Below the pieces are notes generated by a model. That model was not told where the DNA came from. It saw only the letters and a list, made by a program, of their open reading frames with translations, and ran no database searches. The translations under genes were made by a program, and so were the position numbers. Source: Litsea cubeba (Eukaryota > Streptophyta > Magnoliopsida > Laurales > Lauraceae). Taken from it: a DNA stretch of 64,000 bases. Location: positions 75,226,780 to 75,290,779 of the forward strand of contig CM022948.1 of NCBI GenBank assembly GCA_012931725.1, given 5' to 3'. Below, in pieces: positions 12,436 through 26,647 of this stretch. Positions within the stretch are counted from its first letter, which is position 1. Each line of letters begins with the position of its first letter.

Positions 12436-13310
12436 AACAGAAGAACAAAAAAAAAAAAAAATGGGTAAAACAGCTTTGAATGGTGAAAATGGGTGGATTC
12501 TTCTGAAAGAAAATAACTGTTTCTTAACAAGAACGCAATCTGGGGGTGAATGACTGTTTCTCTCGAAAAAAGAGGAGCTGGGTATTCCTTTCTATAGAAC
12601 CTTTTTCTTTCAAATGGGAAGGATGATAGCTTTGATGGCAAAATGGGTATAATCTTCTAAGAGAAAAAGAACAGTTCTTTCACCTTTACGACAAGGCGTT
12701 AAGGCCAAGTTGGTACCTTTTTTTCTCTAAAAGGAACCTTTTTTTTTATATATCATGAATTGGCTTTAATGGCGAATCATGTGCAAAAGAACCACTTTTT
12801 CTCGTGAAACGGCCTCGATCAGGAAATGGGTTTGTTTTAAAATCGAAAAAACAAAAGCTCTTTTACCAAAAAGATTGTTTCAATGGCGGAATAAGATGAA
12901 AATGACACTAAAATTTGATGAGATAGCTCAAATGCTGAAATGGGTCATGTTATAAACGGAACGTTAGGGGAAGATGAACATTGATGAATGGGAAAGTACA
13001 AAAGATGATGCAGAAAGCAGAATTTCCGAAGTTGTTCGTTTGACACATGGAAGGGACTAGACACGTGTTGGTGCATTGGGATATGGCAGTTTCATGCGTT
13101 GGAATCTATATCATTCATGATAATGAATTTGTACAGTTATTATAGATGGGAATGTTGAAATTCGTTAAATGGGTAGGAGAGGGGTCATGCCTCATGACTG
13201 ACCGACAACACCCAACCCCTATCCAACCATCATTCTCACTGCAAGTGGGTCCACAGACGTTTTATAAAGGCGCAACCCACATGCATTAATATATAAATAT
13301 TTATCGATAC
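12436..13310. promoter_or_regulatory. anoctamin upstream region
   Basis: This is the 5' flank of the minus-strand anoctamin gene and the spacer before the Helitron cluster. It is AT-rich with poly-T/poly-A tracts. I cannot point to a specific promoter element. The Helitron insertion ends the host flank about 0.9 kb from the start codon. Confidence 0.4.
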
Positions 13311-16300
13311 CCATATATAAAAGCAGGAGTTTGGTCTCATGCCTGTCTCCTGCTTTCCTCCTGCTTTGGGCTGCACTACCTATGGGCGCCACCTAAATGC
13401 AGCAAGTGAGTATTTTTCTTAAACAAAAAAGTCGTTTTCTCCTCCCTGCTTCCGTCCTGCTTATCTCCTTTTCCTTTTATTGTTTTTTTACAGGTTTCAG
13501 TTCCTTTCCATGTGTGCCTCCTACTTAGATGCAAGTGGAATGCTATATCCCAGGTGCCCACCTAAGCGACCTGTAGTGGGGCCCAATACATGCAAAAATT
13601 CTATAGCAATTTTCAGATGAATTTTCTTTGGTTGCTGCGACCAATTCCTTTGTCCAATCGTCTCTGCATTTCCCACGTTCATCAGGTACGTTTTTCATTT
13701 TCTGTGTTGTAATGAGAAGTTGGTTGGAAAGGATAAACTTCACTAATACATGGTGGTTGGGTCGGGTAAAATGCTTGATGGGTCTCCTTTCCTTATTCTT
13801 ATTAATTGTAAAGGGGTTTATGTATGTTATTTGGGTGGATTTCAGTTTTCATTGATGGGTTTATTTCGTCATTAATTACCATGAACACCAACTGCTTGAT
13901 TATATGCCAATGAGTTCTCTTTGCAGAATTATCTGAATTTCATAAATTGAAGTTCTTCAATGTCTTTAGATGCTGCTCTCATAACCCTTGTGTTACTCCT
14001 AATTCTATATTTACAATCAGTTTCTTCAATATCACCATAACCAAATCAACTCAATGTTTGAAATAAGTCTTAACCCAAAAAAAAAAAAATTTTCTTTCAA
14101 CTCCTCTCCTATTGAACATCGTTATGGCATTGGAATCCAAAAGGAAGCAACCTCATTGGAGTTAAGACTCCAACTCCACCTCCGTTTTTTTTTTTTGCTA
14201 ATCAGGACGACTGGTTAGCACCTTTAACGTGAACAGAAATCCATGAGTGCGATGGCTACTCAAACCCCTTATTTGTTTGTTTTAGTAACATACCAGAAGA
14301 ATTTGGTACATGTTTCAAGTGGCACGCATTTTCCTTACTTTAATCCATGTTTCTTTCCCAAGTAGTACTTCTAATTTAACCTTTAAGTAGTCATATGAAA
14401 GTTGACCAAGATTATCAAATTGATAAAGGTCATTATTTGTCGGTAGACATGGCAAGTTGGTATGTGTAGTTAGTTTATGTCATTGATAAAATTGGAGAAG
14501 GGAATGATAATTAATCAAGGTTTTTAGTACCCCATCAACCATATTGAAATACAGTCTATTGGGGGATCAATGGTTTGAATCAATCGGAGAACCATTGGCC
14601 TTTCTTTCATCTATACAATAGATAACAATTCTATGCACATTAGAACAATAAGATCATTATGCTCATTACGACAAAAGTACATACTTTCTGTGAAAAGTGG
14701 TAAATCCATTATCATAAGAACAATCAAACAAAGCAGTAATAAGTGTTGGAAGAGTTTCAAATTTTACATCTCTAATATGAATATCTCAGAGAAAAAACTA
14801 CATAAAAAAATTAAAATCATTCATCAGAATTACTATTGCAGGAACAAATGACAGTCAATTTAGAAAAAAAAATGTACAGACATGAGAAATAAATTCAAAA
14901 ATAAAGTAGCAATGCAGAAGTCTAATTCTAAATTTACAGTCAGTTTGTTTAATATCACCATAACCAAATCAACTCAATGTTTGAAATAAGTCTAACACAA
15001 AAAGAATTACTTTCATGCATCATTCTAACCTAGAAAGCCTCAGAAGACAAGAAATTTAGATACCTCTACCAAGCTACAGAACCAACCACCCCTGCTACAC
15101 TATCTCTTTTAGCTTTTTTTGTGGTTTTTAAAATCTGATCCATATTTATGAATTCCTTATTTTAATCAAACAACCTATCTTTTGATAAAGCACTGTTGGC
15201 ATAAGATTTAAGGATATGCTATAATCTGGGAGGATTTATAATTTCGCTGGCTGAGATTTACAATAGGTGGCTTCCATAGTAGAGTTGCTCTCTCTTACCT
15301 CAAGATGAGTTTTTTAATATGTCTCTTGTTGTAGTGGTGTATGAAGTAGCTTTCTCAGAGATTTTCACTTCAGTTAGCATTTCTATTCGTTTTTATTAAT
15401 TTCTGTGATCTTAGTTTTCTTTTATAGAATGCCTCCTTCTGTTTAATTTGGCATTTGTTAGAGTGTGTGTATATTTTTGCAATATATTTAAATTGTTTAT
15501 ATTTCTTTTATTATTAGATTCCATGCTGTTTTTTAATGGATTGATTGCTCTCTGCTTCTTCTGTTTTAAAGTGGTAATCTTGTCCACCTATATGAAAATG
15601 GACTTCTGATATTGTTTTTCTTTATCTTTAAACACAAAGAAATAGGTATCTAATATGGGACTCCTGTAGATTCTTTATTAATTTATATGAACTTACTTGA
15701 TTTATGTTGGTTACTTTACCATCATATATTTAAAGATGATTTAGATTTTGATATGTATTTTAGACTCACAGCTGAATATATGTAGTATGGACAATTAAAA
15801 GGTTAAATTCATCTCTTACCAAACTTATGGTCTCTCATGTATTCCATTGCTGTCTCAATAACCATTGCAATTTACATTTACATTCTATTTGTTTTTAATT
15901 TAATCTTTTATCTTCTTCAACTGTTTTGCAAATTATTCTAAAGAACATTGCTCATCTGATTGCATACCTATTTGCTTCTGGTCTGTTGGTTTCAGTAAGG
16001 TTTGAATTGTTAAATTTGAAATATTATTTAATTTTTTTTTTTTTTTTGCATTGGTCTGTTACTTTGAGCAAGGTTTGAACTGTTAAATTAATATATCGAG
16101 TTTTCTTTTTTCATATGATAATGTGCCCTGAGATTATTATCTTATCCATCTTTTTTTCCTCTTTTTAATATGAAAATAATCTTCTTACAATAATTTCCCT
16201 TTATTTATAAAAGTTTTAGTTAATAAGATATTATATCTAACCTATATAGTTATCGACTATATATGAACTAGATACATCTATTGAATAAATTGGCGATGAA

Positions 16301-16437
16301 ATATCAGAAGCAAAAGGAGAAGATATACTTACAAGGTTAATATTTTTTTCCAAAAAAAATAAAAATAAATATTTATATTTTAAAGATTAAATATAGTATC
16401 AAATCTAAAAACTAACTTACTTGTTCTTTTTATATAA
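13311..16437 (+). other. Helitron 1 5' non-coding part
   Basis: Three kb of AT-rich sequence before the Rep-helicase exons. It contains a direct repeat of about 78 bp: 13998-14076 and 14922-14999 share the run around 'atatcaccataaccaaatc'. No gene was recognised. Confidence 0.6.
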
Positions 16438-16515
16438 GATAAGGCAGGAAAACGTCATCAGAATCAACACGACTTGTGCACCAAGTTAGCTATTGAACAA
16501 AATCGAAAAATCAAC

Positions 16516-19500
16516 ATGGAAAAAAAGGAAGCAAAGAAAAGAAGAAAAATATTAGAAAGTGAAGTGTTAGAACCTTCTCCAAAGAAGAAAAAATACGCTT
16601 CCAAAAGTGCAGATCCCACTAAAGCATTGTCAAATTTAGGTTTGCTCTAAATTTCATAATACATTTATGTTGATAATTACAATTGATAATACTATCTGCG
16701 ATTACTAATTAAATTGTTTACCCTGATCTAGAACATGCAAAACTTCAAAAACGACTACAAAATAGACAATGGTATGGCTCGTTGCCAAAAGAAAAAAAAG
16801 ACGCACTTCTTTTACGAAGAAGGGAGGCATATGCTAGAAAAAAGTTACTAAAAGAAGGATCTTCTACAAATCTTACTTCATCATTTAATACAAGTCAACA
16901 AACAGGTACCTAATTCTATATTCTTAAATGTAATAGTAAAATTCTTTGATAAACATAATGAAAATATATAATAAATATATTTCTAATTCAATATTTATCT
17001 TTTGCCCCAAACAGAAGCCTGCACTAGCACACTACTGGGTATAGGTATCAATGACATTCCCAGAAATATTAGAGCACATATGAGAAAAAAGTATACCATA
17101 CTTATGAGATTGGTAAGTTATATACTAAAAGTACAATAAATATGTTCATCAGATCTAATATATTTTTATATTACAAACTTCTCATGATTACGTATATCTT
17201 CCACCAGGATCAACATCTAGACAACCCAGTGAATTTGATGAAGATGGTTCTTCAAGTGTTTATTTAGAAAACACTTCTAGATTAAACTACGGAGAAAGAG
17301 GTAAACGTAATTATACAAAATAGTAGCTTAGGTTTATTAAAAGAGTCAAATTATACTAATACAATTTTTACATGCAGTTGCATATGGTTTTGAAACAAGC
17401 ATTCCTTTCCAACCATCGATATTGGAACAAAAACCTAATTGTACTTATTGTGGAGCGAAGAAATTTGCTTATGAACCAAAAGGTTTTTGTTGTTCTACTG
17501 GTCAAGTATTGGTAGCTTCAAATTTTGTTCCTAAAGAGCTTTTGACTCTATTCACATCAAATGATGAAGAGGCAACTCATTTCAAAACACATGTAAGGAC
17601 GTATAACAATACATTTGCATTTACCTCTTTCGGTGTGAAATGTGAAAAAGAGCTTTGTAAGAGAAATAAAGGTATTTATACTTTCAAGGTTCAAGGTCAA
17701 GTTTACCATTACATCAATGAATTGTTACCTCCTGATGGTCATCCATCGTATCTGCAATTATATTTTTATGATACTGATCATGAAGTGGAGAATAGGATGT
17801 ATCAGTCACCAAAGCTTAGACCTGATACTCTTCAGAAGTTAATGGATATATTGACCATCAATCCTTATTGTGAATTTTTTCGATCTTTAAGATATTTGTC
17901 TATCGGTGATGATACAAGAATATTCATAAGATGTGATCCCCAACTTGATCAAAGGGTATACAATGCACCTTCAGCATCACAAGTTGCAGGAATTTGGACA
18001 GAAAATTCAAATGCTAACCAGTCAACTGAACGCGACATTATGATATATAGTCATTCTGGAAACAGTCACAGAATTAAACATTATTTTGGTTGCTATGATC
18101 CATTGGAGTATCCACTACTATTTCCTTATGGAGATGCAGGTTGGCATAGAGGTATCAAACGAAAACAAAGAAATGCGTTATTAAGTCATCCAAATATACT
18201 GTCAGTTGATGATTTATTGAAGAAAGAAAAACGAGGTATATCTTATCTTCATATAGACCATTATGAAATCAACTTAAACACTAAAAACTAATACTATTTT
18301 TTTTTTTACAGATTCAAAGGAAAAAAGTTCATCAAAAGAAAATATATCATGTCGACAATATTACTGCTATAAATTGCAAATCCGGCCGTCTGAAAGCTCA
18401 ATCTTGTTACATTCTGGTCGTCTTTTACAACAATATGTTGTTGACATGTATATAAAGCTTGAAACATCTCGGTTGGATTACTTTCGAAATGATCAACATT
18501 CAATCCGAGCAGATTTATATCAAGGAATAATGGATAGCATTGGCACTGGTGAAACTTCTGGAAAGAAGATTGGAAAGAGAATAATACTGCCACCATCATT
18601 TATAGGAGGTCCAAGAAATATGCGTCGTCGGTACCTTGATGCAATGGCATTAGTTCAAAAGTTTGGCAAACCAGACATCTTCCTAACAATCACTTGTAAT
18701 CCGACTTGGTCAGAAATAAAAGATGAACTTGCTCGTGGTGAAGAAGCACAAAATAGGCCAGATTTGATTTCAAGAGTTTTCAGAGCAAAAATGGAAGAAC
18801 TCAAACTTGATTTGATGAAGAAGAATATTTTTGGTGCAGTCGCAGCATATGTGTATGTTATAGAATTTCAAAAAAGAGGACTTCCACATGCTCATTTCCT
18901 ACTTATCTTGAAGCACAGGTACAAACTTAAAACCCCAGAGATGTACGACAAATTTGTGTCTGCTGAACTTCCCAGTAACAAAAGTTATCCACATCTATAC
19001 AAAATGGTTGTTCAGCATATGATGCATGGACCATGTGGAAATTTGAATCCAAATAATGTTTGTATGAGAAATGGACAATGCAAAAATCACTATCCTCGGC
19101 AATTCTGTTCTATTACAACACAAACAAAGAATTCTTATCCATTATATAAGAGACAAAACACTGGTGAAGAGGTCAAAGTTCGTGGTTGTTTCTTGGATAA
19201 TCGATGGGTAGTTCCATATAACCCGTATCTATTAGCAAGATTCAATTGCCATATGAATGTTGAAGTTTGTTCGACAGTAAAAGCAGTTAAATATCTGTAC
19301 AAGTATATTTACAAAGGACATGATAGAATCATGTTTCATCTTGGTGGCAACACTGTTCCTGAAGATATTGATGAGATACAGCAGTTTCAACAAGCAAGAT
19401 GGATATCTCCTCCAGAAGCAATGTGGAGAATTTACCAGTTCTGTTTAAATGAAATTTATCCATCAGTCAAAAGCTTACAAGTTCATCTTGAAAATATGCA

Positions 19501-21560
19501 GACCGTTGGATTTCGAGAAGATACAAACTTATTGAGTATCTTGCATAATCAAGAAGCATCCAAAACAATGTTGACTGAATACTTTCGAATGAATCAGATA
19601 GATACAGATGCTTGCAAATTGCTATATAAGGAATTCCCTGAATTTTATGTTTGGAATGAAGATAAAAAATACTGGAGTAAAAGAAAGCAACGGATTGCAA
19701 TTGGCAGACTTGTTGCTGCAAGTCCGGTTGAAGGAGAAAGATATTATCTGCGATTACTATTAATCATGTCAAAGGAGCTACATCATACCAAAATTTGCAA
19801 ACTGTCAATGAAATTAAATTTGGTACATTTCGTGAAGCAGCAGAGCAACTCGGTTTGCTTGAATCTGACAACAGTATTGATCAATGCTTGGAAGAAGCAT
19901 CATTGTTCCAAATGCCTTTTACATTACGGCGACTTTTTGCTACACTTTTATTATACTGTGGAGTACATAATCCTGCAAAATTATGGGACAAATATAAAGA
20001 TGCAATGTCTGAAGATTTTGAAAAAACAAACTTAATGTCTGCAAGCACCACTGAGGCAAAAGCGTTACAAAGTATCAATTTCTTCCTTGAATCTATGGGC
20101 AAAAGTATTACTGAGTATGCCTGCCAGCAATAGTGACTGTTGATAGTCCAGATGAAAGGTTGCTAAAAGAGATTCATGAAGAGCTAACATCCCAATTTCA
20201 GAAAAGGAGTTGTTCACAATTCATAATTTGAATACTGAACAAAAAAGTGCTTATGCCATCATATTAGAAAGAATAAGAAACGGCAGTAATGGTTTTGATG
20301 TCCCGGAGGAACAGGAAAAACATACTTATATAGAGCTCTACTCATCACATTGAGATCAGAAGGACATGTTGCACTAGCAACTGCGACATCTGGTATTGCT
20401 GCATCTATTTTGCCTGGCGGTCGTACTGCACATTCACGTTTCAAATTACCATTAAACTTTGAAGATAGATCAACATGTAATATATCAAAACAAAGTGGCC
20501 TTGCGGAATTGTTGCGTAGAGCAAAACTTATTATTTGGGATGAAGCATCCATGGCAAACAGGCGAGCAATCGAAGCACTTAATGTTATGTTGCAAGATAT
20601 AACTGATTGCAAACTATTATTTGGAGGAAAAGTAATAGTATTTGGAGGAGATTTTCGACAAATACCTCCCGTTGTCATTCGTGGTGGAAAAAAGGAAACA
20701 ATTGATGCAAGCTTGGTCATGTCAGAAATATGGAGCAAAATTCAGAAGATAAAGTTAACAGAAAAATATGAGAGCTAAAATAGATCCACGTTTTAGTGAA
20801 TTTCTGTTACGTGTTGGTAATGGAACTGAAATAGCTATCTCAGAAGAAAGAATTCAAATTCCAAAAACAATGGTCATTCCTTACACAGATGACATTGGCT
20901 CAAAGTTCGAACTTATCAATTGTGTCTTCCCAAATCTGATGATAAATGGATACGATGCTCATTTCATGACAAACCGAGCTATTACTGACAACAAAAAATG
21001 AATTTGTTGATGAGCTGAACCAAGTCTTGATTGAAGAATTCCCAGGAGATTCAATCAAATACTACAGCTTTGATTCTACAATAGATGAGGCACAAGCAAA
21101 ATGTACCAGAAGAATTTCTAAACGGGTTAACTCCAAATGGATTACCTCCACATGAGTTAATATTGAAGAAAAATTGTCCAGTCATCTTATTACGTAACAT
21201 CGACCCTTCTTCTGGGCTTTGCAATGGCACTCGATTAATTTGCAGAAATTTTCAAAAAAATGTAATTGATGCTGAAATTGTTGTGGTCATCATGAAGGAA
21301 ACGGGTATTTCTTCCAAGAATCCCCATTGCAATCAGATCAGGATGAGAAATTCCCATTACCATTCAAGCGAAAACAGTTTCCCATTCGTTTGAGTTTTGC
21401 AATGACAATAAATAAAGCGCAAGGGCAGACATTGGAAAATGTTGGCATTTATCTACCTCAACCTGTTTTTTCACACGGACAACTATATGTTGCTTTATCA
21501 AGAGTTAGATCAGGTGATGCCCATCAAGATATTATTAAATCCATCTTCCAAGAACAATGA
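16516..21560 (+). pseudogene. Helitron Rep-helicase (RepHel)
   Basis: This is the replication protein of rolling-circle transposons: an HUH nuclease joined to a PIF1-type helicase. Likely exons: 16516-16639 (basic, lysine-rich), 16732-16905, 17015-17112, 17208-17300, 17378-18235, and 18312 to the TGA at 21558-21560. Exon 5 has a cysteine cluster (CTYCGAKKF...FCC) and the Helitron-like N-terminal domain. The Rep HUH motif is GLPHAHFLLIL at ~18880-18910, and the tyrosine motif is YLYKYIYKGHD at ~19293-19325. The helicase has Walker A PGGTGKT (~20302), ATSGIAAS (~20386), Walker B IIWDEAS (~20530), GDFRQIPPV (~20649) and VALSRVRSGD (~21490). Frame breaks near 19762, 20119, 20190, 20300, 20765, 20982, 21098, 21287, 21300 and 21347, mostly single bases in short runs, make it non-functional as written. 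Confidence 0.93.
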
Positions 21561-22479
21561 TGAAAGATTATATACAAGAAATGTTGTATACAGAGACCTC
21601 TTAGCACTTGCTTCCAACAACAAATGATCCTAAACATATAATACAAGGTATGTCTTATCATAGAAACCACTTTTGTATATTTACTGAATGTTTTTTATGT
21701 ATTATTATCTGTAATTATATTATACTACTAGTAAAAAGGCTAGATTCAGATCAACAAATAAAAAGTCATAAAGCACTAAGTCAAATATAAATTATAATAT
21801 AACACGGATTAATTTTAAATTCGAAATTAGATATGATTCATAAAGACTTGATAAAAATTATGACTTCTGTTATTTATTTTCTTTCTGCCTTATTCCATTG
21901 CCCAATAATTCATGTAAACACCTAGATGGATATGTATTGCATATTCTTTAATCTTATTCTTATACATTTCTGTAATACATATATAATACATATCATAAGA
22001 TTTACTAAATTTTGCATTTATTTTTCTTTTTAACATATGAACATATTTTTTTTCATTTCTATCTCTCTTACATAAATCACAATTCTCTTTGCAACTAATC
22101 AGCACCAACATAATTGTTTATTTTATACTTCAATACAAATGATTCAAATGAACTATTTTATATCGCACAATCATTAACCTTACTTTCCTATATGTTTCTC
22201 ATACATAATATATATGTAACACACAATAAAATTGCACATTTAATTTCTTCTTTAATTTTATCAATTACATAATATTTCTATTACAAAAACTAAATTGAAA
22301 TCAATAGTGCAATTATCAAAACTAAAACTCTTACTGTCATGTTTGTATTTGTTTTTCTTAACATCATACATGCTACATATTTATTGCTAGCTAAGTAATA
22401 CCCGTTGTTGCTTCTCTAATACAAATTACAATCTTTGTCTTTTCAGACTACTACTCTTCAAAACATACATACATACAAA

Positions 22480-24571
22480 ATGGCAAAGCAGTATCAAATG
22501 CTTAAAGAAATTAACAACGGAATTCAAAGCTGGACTACAAAGGTTTGCATTCATGAAATGAGGCGTCCACAATCTTCAAAGAATAGTAAATCAACTTACC
22601 AGCACTTAATCTTGATCGATGAAGAGGTATCATTTCATCTATAATTAATATTAGTATGGAAACACATATCCTATTATATTACTAATGCACATGCTTTGTT
22701 TCTTCAATATAGGGAACAAAAATGCAGGCAACAATTTTCAATGATGACATCAATATATATTTGCTTCAAAATCAGACAGCATTGTACATACTACATATCA
22801 AATGGTGTCATTAAGAAAATTCCGCCGCAATATAACTTGTCGAGCATGACTATCAAATGATCATAAACAATTATACAAAAGTGGAAGCAGTTGAAGAGAC
22901 ATGCATTATCCCCATACAAAATAAGTTTGATTTCACGCCTCTCAAATCCACCTGCATTGATCCTTGCTCAAAAACCCACGACTGGTATCATTACCTCCAA
23001 TGTTTCTAATATATAAATAGCTTAGTATTAAAACTCTTGATTGTTGACAAAAGTTTTTTCTTCTTTTCAGATATTAATTGGTGTTGTCTTGGATATTCTC
23101 CCAAAAAAAATATTCAAGAGGAAATGGGACAACAAAGATGCAATAATTCAAGAAATCGTTGTCATTGACTCAAAGTATATTTTTCACATTCTTTGAATCT
23201 TATTAGTTTTCAATGTATATATATATATTTGAAAAAATCCTCAAACATAACCAAAGAAAATAATACCTATTAAACTTCATTATTTTATAGTTTGCAGCCC
23301 ACTTTTCTATCTGCCTGGGACAAATTCATAGAAGATGAATGTAAAACAATATTTGAAATATTACCATCCAGGCCAATCATTGTTGCAACAAATCTATCTC
23401 CAAAAGAGTTCAGAGGTACGAAAAAAACCACTAAATTAATTTATAATGCCTGCCTCATTTCTAATAACAGTATTATAATAAAAATATATACTTATTTCAA
23501 TATTACTATTGATTCATGATTCTTACAAATTTTAATTTCTTTTTATGTCTAATTATGTATTGTTGTTTTCATGCTCAATTATTAGGAAGAAAGTCATTCT
23601 CAACAAGGTCATCATCAAGTATTCTCATTAATCCAACCATACCCAAAGCAGCAGAAATGCTTTCTTTGTGAGTACTTGCTTTAAAGAATAGTTATAACAA
23701 AATGCTTTCTTTGTAAGTATTTTCTTAAAAAAATAATTATACATCCTTAAATAAATAAAAAAAACTAACTAACTATTTATTTTGCGCATTTTACAGCTCT
23801 GTAGCAAAAAAAGAAGTGTTGGATTATATTGTGTCCAAGAAATCATATCTAGAACTACCGAAGCCAACGGAATTCGAAACAACATCGATCGAAAAATTAT
23901 GGATTCTAAAGAAGCTGTAAGTATCTATTTACTTCATTTTATTATGTTTTCCACATCTATAACATCATAATTATATTATTATAGGGTAGCATTCATTGGA
24001 TCAAAGGTTCAATTACAAGCATACCAGAAAACCAACAATTCTGGTATATGGCGTGCAATCATTGTAAAAAAAAGACACAAGAAATGTATGGCTCATCATT
24101 TACATGTCCCAATTGCAACAAATTAGACACTGCAGTACCAAGGTACGCCAATAATATAGACAAATTATGTACTTTACATTTATGAATCAAAACAAATACT
24201 AACTTTTATTAAACTATAGATGTGTTATCAATGTCGAGATTACAGACTCATCTACATCTATTCATGCAAACACTTTTTGAAGATGAAGCAAAAAAAATAT
24301 TCTCTTGGACAGGAGAATATATTATGAATGCTCAAATTAAGGTAATTGTATTTCAAACATCTTTGTAATTCTCAAATATAATTTATTCAAGATATTTTCA
24401 AATATAATCTTTATCTTTTATCTTATTTTTCATTCACAGGAACATCATGATCAAGTAAACATATGTATGAAAGAATGTAAAGACAAGGTTTTTCTTTTTT
24501 GCATCAAAGTACAAGAACAACAAAGTGGTCAGAAAAGGGCAATTATTATCACATCACAAAAGGATGAATAG
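22480..24571 (+). pseudogene. RPA70-like single-strand DNA-binding protein of Helitron
   Basis: This is a replication protein A large-subunit homologue, a common passenger of plant Helitrons. Pieces in order, with intron borders: 22480-22626 (MAKQYQMLKEINNG ... LILIDEE), from 22713 (GTKMQATIFNDDIN, the OB-fold strand typical of RPA), from 23071 (ILIGVVLDILPKK), 23291-23415 (LSAWDKFIEDE), from 23587, from 23798, 23984-24142, from 24221, and from 24439 to the TAG at 24569. The 23984 exon carries a CX2C...CX2C zinc ribbon (CNHCKKKTQEM...CPNCNK), as in the third DNA-binding domain of RPA70. The second piece runs into a premature stop and resumes in another frame (SNGVIKKIPPQYNLS), so the copy is broken. 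It follows RepHel in the same direction by ~0.9 kb. Confidence 0.85.
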
Positions 24572-26647
24572 TTTAGATTCGTCTATATAACAAAAAAGGT
24601 AACTTTAAAAGTACCATTTATAACTTTGGTACTTGTGTATTTCTCTATTTTAGTTATTTGTTAAATACAACATACTTTCTTGACTTGTTCTATGCTTTGT
24701 AGGATGAAAGGCAATGGCATATAGATACAATGATTGCCGCGTAACTTGAAGGGCTGATGTTGGGCACTTTTTTAATTTCTTATGATGGTCATTTTGTAAT
24801 AGCTAGGATGTAATTAACCAACACATGTAAATTGTTCAATGATAGGATTTCTACAGTGCCTGTATTTTTTTTACTTTATATTTTGTAAAGCTCACCAGTA
24901 CTTTGTCTATATGAAAAATTATTTAATCCAGTTAGTTTATATGCATAAATCTTCTTCTCTCCTCAAGAACGCCGCCAATGTATGAAAAATGCTCACCAGC
25001 TTCAAAAGGTAAGCATCAATGAAATCCCTAAAATGTAATAGCTTTATATGTGACTTGCCAACTAATAAAGTTATATTTTAAGGTCATATTTTAATTGTTT
25101 TCTATTGTTTATTTTCCTTAATATTCCTTTTATGTTGGGAAATAACAATTGTTCTACTCGAAATTTTGACTTTGAGGAATTCCCAATAAGAGACAAGCTT
25201 ATAAATTAATTAACTCATGCTAAATGAGTTACAACTTTCCTCAAAATCTCTTTCCTTTATGTATCTATAATTAGAGATCACTGTACTATTTCACTATAAT
25301 TGAATGAATTCTGCTCAAATTTATTTGACTCTTAATTTATTTCATGATAGATCACATACGTGTATCATACAAATTAAGTGATGGAAGTTACTGGATCACT
25401 GGGGTTTGATTAATTTCCAACCATTTCCAATGTTACAAAACAAGGTTGAGCACTTGGCAATCCAACTGTTGGGGGCAGGAAACTAAATAATCTCATCTAG
25501 CTGTGCACAATATATTCTCCCCTGATGCAGACTTGTGTAATAAACTTTTGTATCTCTTGAGTCAACCACAAATGCTTTTACTTTCTGAAATTCCTTTGTG
25601 ATCATTGCCAATTTATGACTTTTGAATGAGGGCCTGCTCTGTTTTCAGCTAAACCAGAATCAATAATCATTTTTTCTTCATGTATTCATCAACCCATTTT
25701 ATGTTTTTTATCTTAATTCTGTTTTAGTGAACTTACAACACAATACAATATATATATGAGTGTGTATCCTACCATTCAAAAAAAGAGTGTGTAACCTATT
25801 CTTTACGTTATTTATCTTGCCTCTTATCATCTTTTCATGATAACTTTAATCTCTTTAACCATATGAAATTATGCTTTGTCTTTACTAAGAACTTCCCATG
25901 TGGCTACTGATTTGCAGGAAAAAGGTCCCAAAAATGTTACAGCTTTATATGTGACTTGTTCCTTTTATGTTGGGAAATAACAATTGTTCTACTCAAATTT
26001 TTGACTTATAATTACAGATCACTCTGCTGTTTCACTATAATTGAATGAATTCTACTCAAATTTATTTGACTCTTAATTTATTTCATGACAGATCACATAC
26101 ATGTATTATAAAAGTCAAGTGTTTCCAACCGTTTCCATTGCTAAATTCCACCATCTCTGCTGCTAACGTGGATGAAGTTGCTAAAACAACTTCTTTAATT
26201 GAAAATCTGTATCATTTTCATAAACCAATATATCTGAACTTACCTTGCCAACCCAGTTGCTACCAGAGCAACTCTTGCTCCATTGACTGCTTGAAAAATA
26301 ATTACTACAATCAATCTTGTATTTTGTATTTCACATGAATATTTTCTTAATTCAGGTTCATTAGCATTTCAAACCAATATAGATTTTGTTATCGCATCTA
26401 TGTCATAAATTTTGGGGTTGTTTTTCTCATTGTATCATGGAAGTATATTCCTTTTGATATTCAAATTTTTCTCACCCCCTTTTTGAGTTTTCATAAAGAA
26501 AATATTTTATTAATTCAGGTTTTGTTTACTATGCTGGGATGATACCAGCTAATTTCATTCTTATGGAAAATGTTGAGGTTTTTTATTCAAGTCAGGGAGC
26601 ATCTGAGAGAAAAGATGCAGTATCAAAAAATGTTGCTCAGGTAACTG
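24572..26647 (+). other. Helitron 1 3' non-coding part with duplicated block
   Basis: No gene is supported. Two copies of one block lie in direct orientation, 25024-25381 and 25925-26122; the second lacks an internal part. They share, for example, 'tttatgttgggaaataac' and 'aatttatttgactcttaat'. Confidence 0.65.

Noticed and set aside
20259..20738. 159-codon minus-strand frame
   Set aside because: Shadow of the Helitron helicase on the other strand.
24040..24122. Zinc ribbon as an independent zinc-finger gene
   Set aside because: It sits in order within the RPA-like exons and matches the RPA70 C-terminal ribbon.
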